From assembly GCA_031284225.1 (NCBI GenBank), contig JAITAH010000101.1:1-12690 (forward strand): a stretch of 12,690 nucleotides of DNA. The letters are read 5' to 3'. This DNA is from Dysgonamonadaceae bacterium (GTDB taxonomy: Bacteria; Bacteroidota; Bacteroidia; Bacteroidales; Azobacteroidaceae). This document shows, piece after piece, positions 1 to 5,753 of this stretch. The translations under genes were made by a program, and so were the position numbers. The notes under the pieces are model-generated. The model was given only the letters and a program-made list of their open reading frames with translations. It ran no database searches and had not been told where the DNA came from. The stretch's first letter is position 1. The number at the start of each line of letters is the position of its first letter.

Positions 1-71
1 TTTTTACAGTCCATCATGCCTGCGCCGGTCATTTTGCGCAAGTGCTGGATATCTGCCATTGTAACTGCCAT
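1..71 (-). CDS. tsf: Elongation factor Ts, N-terminal fragment (cut by window edge)
   Basis: Only the first 23 codons are in the window, reading MAVTMADIQHLRKMTGAGMMDCK. The stretch from ADI through LRKMTGAGMMDCK is the characteristic EF-Ts N-terminus (UBA-like helix, R-x-x-TGAGMMDCK), which contacts EF-Tu. EF-Ts is the guanine-nucleotide exchange factor that releases GDP from EF-Tu in the cytoplasm. The gene starts 30 bases after the rpsB stop codon, the usual rpsB-tsf order, with an AAAGAAAGG stretch about 9 bases before the ATG. An alternative in-frame ATG lies four codons later at 59; the first is preferred because of its distance from the purine-rich stretch. The remainder lies beyond the left edge. 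Confidence 0.93.
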   Translation of the reverse strand, partial: MAVTMADIQHLRKMTGAGMMDCK

Positions 72-101
72 AATCAATTTCCTTTCTTTGTTAAATTTGA
101 A

Positions 102-950
102 TCAGTTTTCTTCTTTTACGTATTTGCCGGCGATATTTGCGTTCAGCGCTTCCTCATCGTCTTTGGTGATAACGGCCTTTTTCAGCGCTTTCGCTTTCCG
201 TTCGCGGCGGGTGACGGGGACTTCTTCATCGTTTTCGGAAGCGGGAGCGTCTATTTTTTCTACTTTCCGTTCTTCCAGTCCTTCGGCGATGGCGGTACAA
301 AGCGCGTTCAATACCACTTCGATAGACTTAGTGGCGTCGTCGTTTGCCGGGATTACGAAGTCGATGTTATTAGGATCGGAGTTGGTATCGACCATGGCGA
401 ATATCGGAATGCCCAAGCGGTTGGCTTCAGCAACGGCAATATGTTCTTTCATTACGTCGATAATTAACAGGGCGGAAGGAAGGCGGTTCAGATCGGCGAT
501 AGAACCCAGGTTCTTTTCCAGTTTTGCGCGTTGACGGGTAATCTGCAACTTTTCGCGTTTGGACAACTGGTCGAAAGTACCGTCTTTTTCCATTTTGTCG
601 ATATTGCTCATTTTTTTGACGGCTTTGCGAATGGTGGGGAAGTTGGTCAACATACCGCCCGGCCAACGTTCCGCAACGTAAGGCATACCGACGGCAGCCG
701 CTTTGTCGGCAACCACTTGTTTTGCCTGTTTTTTGGTAGCTACAAACAGCACTTTACGCCCCGATTTAACGATTTGTTTAAGCGCTGCGGCAGCATCGTC
801 TATTTTCACAACGGTCTTGTGCAAGTCGATAATATGGATACCGTTTCGTTCCATAAAGATGTAGGGAGCCATAGCGGGATTCCACTTGCGTTTCAAGTGT
901 CCGAAGTGCGAACCGGCTTCCAGTAATTGTTCAAATGTTACTCTTGACAT
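102..950 (-). CDS. rpsB: 30S ribosomal protein S2
   Basis: This 282-residue protein is ribosomal protein S2, which binds late to the 30S head-body junction and is needed for S1 docking in bacteria that have S1. Family hallmarks are visible: the N-terminal AGSHFGHLKRKWNP (about residues 12-25), NGIHIIDL (36-43), RWPGGMLTNF (95-104) and DTNSDPNNIDFVIPANDDA (188-206). The core ends near residue 226. A charged tail of about 55 residues rich in Glu, Lys and Arg follows; it makes the protein longer than E. coli S2 (about 240 residues). Extended tails of this kind occur in other Bacteroidota S2 proteins. The gene sits between rpsI and tsf. It is separated from rpsI by 107 bases that hold two stem-loops, whereas the other operon junctions are tight, so rpsB-tsf may be controlled separately. 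Confidence 0.97.
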   Translation of the reverse strand: MSRVTFEQLLEAGSHFGHLKRKWNPAMAPYIFMERNGIHIIDLHKTVVKIDDAAAALKQIVKSGRKVLFVATKKQAKQVVADKAAAVGMPYVAERWPGGMLTNFPTIRKAVKKMSNIDKMEKDGTFDQLSKREKLQITRQRAKLEKNLGSIADLNRLPSALLIIDVMKEHIAVAEANRLGIPIFAMVDTNSDPNNIDFVIPANDDATKSIEVVLNALCTAIAEGLEERKVEKIDAPASENDEEVPVTRRERKAKALKKAVITKDDEEALNANIAGKYVKEEN

Positions 951-994
951 TGTTTAATTGTTTAATGTTTACTTTCTTTTAAAATCAATCTTTA

Positions 995-1048
995 GGTAGC
1001 TATCCTGTAAAATATTACCGGATAAGTCCTACCGATTTAGATACTAAA
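995..1048 (-). promoter_or_regulatory. Two tandem stem-loops in the rpsI-rpsB spacer (candidate S2 leader)
   Basis: Read in the direction of transcription, the spacer first forms a small hairpin: TTTAG, loop TAT, CTAAA (1048-1036). A larger three-part hairpin follows at 1033-995: GGTAG pairs with CTACC, TATCC with GGATA and GTAA with TTAC, closing a four-base loop, with small internal bulges. No uridine run follows either stem, and no TAnnTTTG box is seen in the spacer, so it looks like neither a terminator nor a promoter. In E. coli, S2 represses its own rpsB-tsf mRNA through a structured leader; this spacer could do the same job. The pairing is seen directly; the function is inferred. Confidence 0.45.
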
Positions 1049-1057
1049 CCTTTGAAA

Positions 1058-1444
1058 TTAACGTTTCGAGAATTGGAAACGTTTGCGCGCTTTGGGGCGT
1101 CCCGGTTTTTTCCGTTCCACTTCGCGGGGGTCGCGGGTCATAAAGCCTTCCGACCGCAAGGCGGGTTTATTTTCCGGATTAATTTTCACCAATGCGCGGG
1201 CGATACCCAAACGAGCGGCTTCCGATTGTCCTTTATAACCGCCTCCCTGTAAATTGATAGTTACATCATATTGATCGACAACGCCTAATTTATTCAGCGG
1301 TTGTTTCACCACATATTGAAGTATCGAGGAGGGGAAATAGGTTTCGAAATCGCGTTTGTTAATCACGATTTTGCCGGATCCTTCTTTGACGTAAACGCGG
1401 GCGATAGCGGCTTTACGTCTTCCTAATGCATTTACTACTTCCAT
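1058..1444 (-). CDS. rpsI: 30S ribosomal protein S9
   Basis: This 128-residue protein is ribosomal protein S9 of the 30S head. Its C-terminal tail reaches the P-site tRNA anticodon loop. The sequence has the family signatures ALGRRKAAIARV at residues 6-17 and the central GGGYKGQSEAARLGIARAL, followed by LRSEGFMTRDPREVERKKPG and the universally conserved basic end ...RKRFQFSKR. Length matches the family. The start ATG lies five bases after the rplM stop codon, so the two are surely co-transcribed and probably translationally coupled. L13 and S9 are encoded together in most bacteria. Confidence 0.97.
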   Translation of the reverse strand: MEVVNALGRRKAAIARVYVKEGSGKIVINKRDFETYFPSSILQYVVKQPLNKLGVVDQYDVTINLQGGGYKGQSEAARLGIARALVKINPENKPALRSEGFMTRDPREVERKKPGRPKARKRFQFSKR

Positions 1445-1449
1445 TATTT

Positions 1450-1905
1450 CTATTTAAGTGAATTAATATCAATTAATTTAGGTTGTTGTGCCTGGTGTTT
1501 GTGTTCCGTTCCGTCGTAAACGTAGAGGTTCGACAACAATTGGTCGCCTAAGCGATTTTTCGGAAGCATCCCTTTGACCACTTTACGCAAATAGACGTCG
1601 CTGCTTTTCTTGAACAATGTTTCCGGGGTGTTTTCTTTTTGTCCGCCGGGAAAACCGGTATAAGAAAGATAAATCCGGTCGGTCCACTTATTGCCCGTCA
1701 AAACCACTTTGTCGGCATTGATAATAATTACATTATCGCCACAATCGACGTGAGGCGTAAAATTGGGTTTATACTTGCCCCTGAGTAGTTTAGCTACTTT
1801 GGAAGCCAAACGTCCTGCATGTTGTCCATTCGCATCTACAATCACCCATTCTTTGTTAACCGTTGCTTTGTTTGCAGAAATGGTCTTGTAACTTAAAGTA
1901 TCCAC
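1450..1905 (-). CDS. rplM: 50S ribosomal protein L13
   Basis: This 151-residue protein is ribosomal protein L13, an early assembly protein of the 50S subunit. Recognisable elements are WVIVDANGQHAGRLAS (residues about 20-35), the LLRGKYKPNFTPHVDCGDNVIIINADKV core, the GMLPKNRLG block and the C-terminal YVYDGTEHKHQAQQP. Length is normal for the family. It is the first gene of the rplM-rpsI-rpsB-tsf cluster. The promoter ends about 60 bases upstream of the ATG, leaving an AT-rich leader of roughly 55 nucleotides without a clear Shine-Dalgarno sequence, as is usual in Bacteroidota. Confidence 0.97.
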   Translation of the reverse strand: MDTLSYKTISANKATVNKEWVIVDANGQHAGRLASKVAKLLRGKYKPNFTPHVDCGDNVIIINADKVVLTGNKWTDRIYLSYTGFPGGQKENTPETLFKKSSDVYLRKVVKGMLPKNRLGDQLLSNLYVYDGTEHKHQAQQPKLIDINSLK

Positions 1906-1967
1906 GTTTCTTAAATTCTTTTTATTAATTAATAATCTAATTTTTTTCTCGAATAATAATCGGCGCG

Positions 1968-1998
1968 CAAAGATACGCCTTTTAATTTAAAAAACAAA
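1968..1998 (-). promoter_or_regulatory. Promoter of the rplM-rpsI-rpsB-tsf operon
   Basis: On the minus strand a perfect Bacteroidota -7 element, TATCTTTG (1975-1968), lies exactly 19 bases downstream of a -33 TTTG (1998-1995). This matches the published Bacteroides consensus TTTG-N19-TAnnTTTG recognised by the primary sigma factor of this phylum. Transcription should begin near 1961. The -33 box lies within the U-tract of the terminator of the upstream lipoprotein gene. Confidence 0.8.
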
Positions 1999-2029
1999 AA
2001 AACTGCTCCAATTATAATGAAGCAGTTTT
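1996..2029 (-). terminator. Intrinsic terminator of the small lipoprotein gene
   Basis: On the minus strand AAAACTGCT (2029-2021) pairs with AGCAGTTTT (2007-1999) around a 13-base loop, giving a nine-pair stem that runs into a continuous T tract ending at 1996. It lies about 25 bases after the stop codon of the lipoprotein gene. The stem is AT-rich at its base, so termination may be incomplete, but form and position are right. Confidence 0.75.
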
Positions 2030-2054
2030 CAACTTTCGTCTGCTTTCTCAAAAA

Positions 2055-2246
2055 TTACTCAGCAACAGCTTCTTCAACTACAGCAGCCGTAGTATCAACT
2101 ACAGCTTCGCCAGCAGGTTCGGCAGCAGTTTCTTCTACTACGGTAATTGCTTCTTCTTGAACGGGTTCTACCGCCGGAGCAGCTTTTTTGCAAGCGCTCA
2201 AAGAAATAGCCACGATAACAGCAGCAAATAATACTAACTTTTTCAT
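2055..2246 (-). CDS. Small Ala/Glu/Val-rich lipoprotein of unknown function
   Basis: This 63-residue protein begins with a lipoprotein signal peptide: MKK, then a hydrophobic stretch LVLFAAVIVAIS, then the lipobox LSAC with the acylated cysteine at residue 19. The mature part of about 45 residues is almost entirely Ala, Glu, Val, Thr and Pro, strongly acidic after the first two lysines, with repeated V-V-E-E/T-A-A units and no evident fold. It is probably a disordered lipid-anchored envelope peptide. I do not recognise a named family; tiny lipoproteins of this type are common and poorly studied in Bacteroidota. It has its own promoter and terminator and is thus a single-gene transcript. The clear start, lipobox and flanking signals support a real gene despite its low complexity. 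Confidence 0.8.
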   Translation of the reverse strand: MKKLVLFAAVIVAISLSACKKAAPAVEPVQEEAITVVEETAAEPAGEAVVDTTAAVVEEAVAE

Positions 2247-2307
2247 TTCACACTAATTAAAAATGGTTGATAAATTGTATAAAACCTCCCTCATGGAAGT
2301 TTCGCTG

Positions 2308-2340
2308 CAAAGGTAATTATTATTTTTGGATGTTGTGCAA
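2308..2340 (-). promoter_or_regulatory. Promoter of the small lipoprotein gene
   Basis: The minus strand carries TACCTTTG (2315-2308), a full match to the Bacteroidota -7 element TAnnTTTG. A weak -33 candidate, GTTG, ends 22 bases upstream (2341-2338), slightly longer than the usual spacing. The predicted start near 2301 leaves a leader of about 55 nucleotides. Confidence 0.65.
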
Positions 2341-2432
2341 CATATTTAAAGATTTTTGAGAAAAAAATTACTGATTCATATTACGCAAACAACATAAAAA
2401 CACAGGGACGTCGCAAATTTTGACCGTGGCGC

Positions 2433-2463
2433 TACATTCCGTTAGGAATGTATCTCTCGATAG
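2433..2463 (+). repeat. Palindromic unit 1
   Basis: A perfect eight-pair hairpin, TACATTCC (2433-2440), loop GTTA, GGAATGTA (2445-2452), is followed directly by TCTCTCGATAG. An inverted, diverged copy with the same layout occurs at 2551-2580. Confidence 0.6.
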
Positions 2464-2487
2464 AAATGTAGAAAAACCCCTCCCCCC

Positions 2488-2523
2488 CTGCAACCCATAG
2501 GGTTGCATCCCGCCGGGTTGCAG
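2488..2523 (+). repeat. Palindromic unit 2 (central, GC-rich)
   Basis: TGCAACCC (2489-2496) pairs with GGGTTGCA (2500-2507) across the three-base loop ATA. A third copy, GGGTTGCAG (2515-2523), can pair with CTGCAACCC (2488-2496) instead, so two mutually exclusive hairpins are possible. A run of seven C residues lies just upstream at 2482-2488. This is the only GC-rich patch in an AT-rich spacer. Confidence 0.6.
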
Positions 2524-2550
2524 AAGGAAAAACGAAATTGCTTGATTCTA

Positions 2551-2580
2551 CTACCGAGAGATGCCTCTCTATTGAGATGC
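2551..2580 (-). repeat. Palindromic unit 3 (inverted copy of unit 1)
   Basis: Read on the minus strand this is a hairpin, GCATCTC (2580-2574), loop AATA, GAGAGGC (2570-2564), with one mismatched pair. It is followed by ATCTCTCGGTAG, which matches the tail of unit 1 at 11 of 12 positions. The stem bases differ from unit 1 but the hairpin plus conserved tail is kept. Confidence 0.5.
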
Positions 2581-2801
2581 GATTTTGCTTCATTGGGTAT
2601 ATCATATCCGGTATTTATAATATTTTCGTAACATGAGTTACTGATTCGGGAATAATAACATTTAATTAAGGTATAAAGAATGAAATCATTTTTTTAAACA
2701 ATATTGGCATGATATTTGTTATATATTTGAGTGTCTGTTGCGTGAACAGATAAAAGAAATGTTTCGTAATTAACTTAAAAAGGTAAAAAGAATAGAAAAT
2801 T

Positions 2802-2833
2802 TTTGGAAGTTTTGGGTAAAACAATTACTTTTG
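2802..2833 (+). promoter_or_regulatory. Promoter of the OmpA-family gene
   Basis: The -33 TTTG (2802-2805) and the -7 TACTTTTG (2826-2833) are separated by 20 bases, close to the Bacteroidota consensus. Transcription should begin near 2840, giving an AT-rich leader of about 48 nucleotides before the ATG. Confidence 0.75.
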
Positions 2834-2887
2834 CCTCGAAAAAGGGAGTGAATTATTTTTTAATGCATTTTAAAATTTAGAAAACAG

Positions 2888-4234
2888 ATGAAAAATTTAT
2901 TTTTAACAACAGTATTTACGGTTTTGGCTTTGGGTGCAACTGCTCAAAATGTGGCTCCAAGTGCATCATTTGTAGAAAAACAATATCCGGGCGATGAAAT
3001 AGCTGTCCGGGTAACGGAAACAGCCATTGCAAAAAATTTGAATGAAAAAACATCGGCTGTGAGAACTACGTGGTTGGCCAATCGTCCGAAAGACAATTGG
3101 TTTATTTCTTTGGAAGGTGGCGTTAGTCAATTGAGAAGCGAAGGTTTTTCTGATTTTCCGCTCAAAGACAATTTGTTTCCTACGGGAGGTCTTACGGTAG
3201 GAAAATGGTTTTCGCCCGTGTGGGGATTGCGTATCAGCGCATCCGGAGGTAAATTAAAAAGCTATCAGCCGTTCCCCGGTGGATTGTGGTATGTGGGTTA
3301 TTATCATCAAACTGCTAATCCGATGGTAAACAGTTCGTATGTTTTTAATCAACCGGACTTAATTAGAGAACGATATTTGGATGAAGACGGAAATAACCCA
3401 TTCTCTTATGTGAACGTTACCGCCGATTTTCTGGTGAATGTCAAGAATTTGTTTTTACCGTATAATCCCAAGAGCTTTTTCAATCCGGTCGTATTTGCCG
3501 GCGCGGGTTATGTGGCTACGTTAGGTAGTAAAATCGATCCGTTCAATACGGCAAAAACCGATAATGTAACTCCGGTTGACAATATAGGCGTTAAGGGAGG
3601 TTTACAATTGAATTTCCGTTTGAACGACCCGTTGCAATTGTATATTGTAGGCGACGGCTTATTGGTTCCGGAGTCTTTCGATCGTTTAGTTTGGGGCAAA
3701 CGGACGTATGAAGGCGTCTGGAGCGTGAAATTAGGTTTGACCTATCGTTTCAATTTCCGCCACTTTGTGAAAGCCGAACTCGCCAATCCTGCTGAAATAG
3801 CCGCTTTGAATCGCGAAATTAACGAATTGCGCAATCGTCCGCAGGTGGTATGTCCGCCCGTTCCCGTTTGCCCCCCTTGTCCTGAACCCCAACCCATCGT
3901 TGCGAAAACCGTATCGGATGAATTGGAACCGATCTTTTTCTTGATTGATAGCTATACCGTTCGCGACAATCAGTTGCTTAAAGTAGCAAATGCCGCCGAA
4001 TATTTGATTAAACATCCGGAAGCTAAATTGGAATTGGTAAGTTATGCCGACGCAAAAACAGCCACTCCTCCTTACAATCTGCAATTGTCGAAAAAACGCA
4101 CGGATGCGGTTGCTAAAATGTTGGTAAACAAATTCGGTATCGACAAAAAACGTATAATTCTGAGCTATAAGGGCGATACCGTTCAACCGTTTAGCGAAAA
4201 TGATTTGAATCGTGTAACGATCTTTGTTAAATAA
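2888..4234 (+). CDS. OmpA-family outer membrane protein (beta-barrel plus peptidoglycan-binding domain)
   Basis: This 448-residue protein opens with a signal peptide (MKNLFLTTVFTVLALGATA, cleavage likely before Gln20). Residues about 70-300 alternate aromatic and glycine-rich strands typical of an outer membrane beta-barrel, ending in VKLGLTYRFNF. A short heptad-like segment, AEIAALNREINELRN, then a Cys/Pro-rich hinge CPPVPVCPPCPEPQP (Cys322, 328, 331) connect to a C-terminal OmpA-like domain (346-448). That domain keeps the Asp and Arg that bind diaminopimelate in the family: D388 in SYAD and R404 in LSKKRT. It should link the outer membrane to peptidoglycan. It resembles the Omp40/41-type OmpA proteins of Porphyromonas and relatives. 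It is transcribed alone between its own promoter and a strong terminator, consistent with an abundant structural protein. Confidence 0.9.
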   Translation: MKNLFLTTVFTVLALGATAQNVAPSASFVEKQYPGDEIAVRVTETAIAKNLNEKTSAVRTTWLANRPKDNWFISLEGGVSQLRSEGFSDFPLKDNLFPTGGLTVGKWFSPVWGLRISASGGKLKSYQPFPGGLWYVGYYHQTANPMVNSSYVFNQPDLIRERYLDEDGNNPFSYVNVTADFLVNVKNLFLPYNPKSFFNPVVFAGAGYVATLGSKIDPFNTAKTDNVTPVDNIGVKGGLQLNFRLNDPLQLYIVGDGLLVPESFDRLVWGKRTYEGVWSVKLGLTYRFNFRHFVKAELANPAEIAALNREINELRNRPQVVCPPVPVCPPCPEPQPIVAKTVSDELEPIFFLIDSYTVRDNQLLKVANAAEYLIKHPEAKLELVSYADAKTATPPYNLQLSKKRTDAVAKMLVNKFGIDKKRIILSYKGDTVQPFSENDLNRVTIFVK

Positions 4235-4260
4235 AAGAAGGTCGGTTTGATACGACGCTA

Positions 4261-4303
4261 AAAAAAACATTCCTGTTTGCTCCGGCAAGCGGGAATGTTT
4301 TTT
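4261..4303 (+). terminator. Strong intrinsic terminator of the OmpA-family gene
   Basis: AAACATTCC (4265-4273) pairs with GGAATGTTT (4292-4300), and TGTTTGC (4274-4280) pairs with GCAAGCG (4285-4291) with two G-T wobbles. The result is a 16-pair stem with a TCCG tetraloop, extended by A/T pairs. A six-T run (4298-4303) follows. It lies about 30 bases after the stop codon. Confidence 0.9.
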
Positions 4304-4334
4304 ATTTGTCTGTGTATAAGTGCAAACTTTTATG

Positions 4335-4342
4335 TAATTTTG
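4335..4342 (+). promoter_or_regulatory. -7 element of the UDP-glucose dehydrogenase promoter
   Basis: TAATTTTG is a full match to the Bacteroidota -7 element. No good -33 TTTG is at the standard distance; TGTG at 4311-4314 is the nearest. The predicted start near 4349 leaves about 35 nucleotides of A-rich leader (AAGAAAAAGAAAA) before the ATG. Confidence 0.6.
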
Positions 4343-4384
4343 CATGCTTTCTAATATTCAGGATACAAGAAAAAGAAAATCAGA

Positions 4385-5689
4385 ATGAACATTGCAGTAG
4401 TAGGAACGGGTTATGTAGGTCTGGTAACGGGCGCTTGCTTCTCGGAAATGGGGATTCGTGTAACGTGCGTGGACGTCGATACAGACAAGATTCGTCAGTT
4501 ACAAGAAGGAATTTTGCCAATTTACGAACCCGGCCTGGAAAATTTGGTGAAAAAGAATTATCAGGCCGGCCGCTTGCTGTTTACCACCGATTTGGCCGCT
4601 TCTCTGGACGAGGTAGAAGTCGTGTTCAGCGCTGTGGGCACTCCGCCGAACGAAGACGGGAGCGCCGATTTGCGCTACGTGCTGGAAGTTGCCCGAACGA
4701 TAGGCGAAAACATGAATCATTACCTGTTGGTGGTTACCAAAAGTACGGTTCCGGTAGGTACGGCGCAAAAGGTGAAAGAAACTATTCAGGAAGCCTTGGA
4801 TAAGCGGAAAACAGTTATTCCCTTTGATGTGGCCGCCAATCCCGAATTTTTGAAAGAAGGTACCGCCGTGAAAGATTTTATGAGTCCCGACCGGGTCGTA
4901 GTCGGTTTGGAAAGCGAAAAAGCCAAAGAATTGATGGACCGGATTTACAAGCCGTTTACGTTGAATCATTACCGGATGATTTATACCGACGTCCCGTCGG
5001 CGGAAATGATTAAATATGCGGCGAACGCCATGCTGGCTACCCGCATCTCGTTCATGAACGATATCGCCAATTTGTGCAGTTTGGTAGGCGCGGATGTGAA
5101 CATGGTTCGGAGCGGCGTCGGCGCCGATACCCGTATAGGGAGCAAATTTCTGTATGCCGGTTGCGGATATGGCGGAAGTTGCTTCCCCAAAGACCTGAAA
5201 GCGCTGATCAAGACCGCTTCCAAGTACGGGTACAACATGCGGGTATTGCAGGCGGTGGAAGCCGTCAATGAAAAACAAAAAACGATTTTGTTTGACAAAC
5301 TGCTGAAAATCTTTCCGGATATCAAAGGTAAAACGATTGCGGTTTGGGGATTGGCTTTCAAACCGGAGACGGACGATATGCGGGAAGCCCCTTCGCTGGT
5401 AATTATCAGGTTGCTGCTCGAAGCCGGATGCAAAGTCAAAGTGTATGACCCGGTGGCTATGAACGAAGGCCGGCGACGGCTCGGCGATTCGGTCGTCTAT
5501 GCCCGCGATATGTACGAAGCCGCGTTAAACGCCGACGCTTTGCTGCTGCTGACCGAATGGAAAGAATTTCGATTACCGTCCTGGAATGTTTTGAAAAAGA
5601 CCATGAACTCGCCCGTTGTGCTGGACGGTAGGAATATTTACGATAAGAAAGAAATGCGGGAAAACGGTTTTCTCTACGCCGGTATATAA
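4385..5689 (+). CDS. ugd: UDP-glucose 6-dehydrogenase
   Basis: This 434-residue cytoplasmic enzyme oxidises UDP-glucose to UDP-glucuronate with two NAD+, supplying uronic acid for capsule, exopolysaccharide or lipopolysaccharide. The N-terminal Rossmann motif is VVGTGYVG (5-12) with the acidic VDVD at 29-32. NPEFLKEG lies at 152-159. The catalytic residues are all in place: K210 and N214 in EMIKYAANA, and the nucleophile C266 with D270 in GYGGSCFPKD (261-270). The C-terminal UDP-binding domain shows WGLAFKPETDDMREAPS (321-337). Length and motif spacing match bacterial UGDs such as the Streptococcus HasB group. The related GDP-mannose and UDP-ManNAc dehydrogenases are less likely given these motifs, though substrate cannot be proved from sequence. 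No glycan-synthesis cluster surrounds it; it is transcribed alone and meets the hexokinase gene tail to tail. Confidence 0.93.
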   Translation: MNIAVVGTGYVGLVTGACFSEMGIRVTCVDVDTDKIRQLQEGILPIYEPGLENLVKKNYQAGRLLFTTDLAASLDEVEVVFSAVGTPPNEDGSADLRYVLEVARTIGENMNHYLLVVTKSTVPVGTAQKVKETIQEALDKRKTVIPFDVAANPEFLKEGTAVKDFMSPDRVVVGLESEKAKELMDRIYKPFTLNHYRMIYTDVPSAEMIKYAANAMLATRISFMNDIANLCSLVGADVNMVRSGVGADTRIGSKFLYAGCGYGGSCFPKDLKALIKTASKYGYNMRVLQAVEAVNEKQKTILFDKLLKIFPDIKGKTIAVWGLAFKPETDDMREAPSLVIIRLLLEAGCKVKVYDPVAMNEGRRRLGDSVVYARDMYEAALNADALLLLTEWKEFRLPSWNVLKKTMNSPVVLDGRNIYDKKEMRENGFLYAGI

Positions 5690-5713
5690 TCAAGGTGTGG
5701 AAGATAAAAAGAA

Positions 5714-5744
5714 GAAGGGATACTCGTTCGATGAATATCCCTTC
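5714..5744. terminator. Shared terminator between convergent ugd and hexokinase genes
   Basis: GAAGGGATA (5714-5722) pairs perfectly with TATCCCTTC (5736-5744) around a 13-base loop. On the minus strand it is followed by TTCTTTTTAT, a good U-tract for the hexokinase transcript. On the plus strand only a TTTT (5751-5754) follows several bases later, so it works best for hexokinase but can serve both genes. Confidence 0.75.
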
Positions 5745-5753
5745 AATCTGTTT

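Larger units (their letters stand above)
2378..2637. repeat. Nested foldback (MITE/REP-like) element
   Basis: Three inverted-repeat pairs share one centre near 2506. The outer arms are imperfect: 2378-2401 against the reverse complement of 2634-2611, about 18 of 24 matching. The middle pair is 2450-2463 against 2564-2551, 12 of 14 matching, with core ATCTCTCG. The inner pair is CTGCAACCC (2488-2496) with GGGTTGCAG (2515-2523), perfect over nine. Local tetraloop or triloop hairpins sit at 2433-2452, 2489-2507 and 2564-2580. A 10-base direct repeat, TTACTGATTC, flanks the whole at 2368-2377 and 2638-2647. No protein is encoded. Architecture resembles a non-autonomous palindromic mobile element or a bacterial interspersed mosaic element; copy number elsewhere in the genome cannot be judged here. 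Confidence 0.6.
2247..2887. other. Long non-coding region between divergent genes
   Basis: This 641-base stretch separates the lipoprotein gene (minus) from the OmpA-family gene (plus). It contains the two outward-facing promoters at its ends and, in the middle, the foldback element described separately. The part from about 2648 to 2800 is very AT-rich, and I see no convincing gene or RNA in it. No ORF with a plausible start and composition was found on either strand. Confidence 0.7.

Noticed and set aside
16..534. Ser/Phe-rich plus-strand frame opposite rpsB and the tsf start
   Set aside because: Mirror image of conserved ribosomal protein sequence; no start signals.
2722..2729. TATATTTG as a second promoter of the OmpA-family gene
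   Set aside because: No -33 element at the right distance, and such matches arise easily in this AT-rich stretch; the pair at 2802-2833 is better and closer.
4499..5278. Long antisense open frame opposite the UDP-glucose dehydrogenase gene
   Set aside because: Its translation has no recognisable domain and low-quality composition; the plus-strand gene has complete catalytic motifs.
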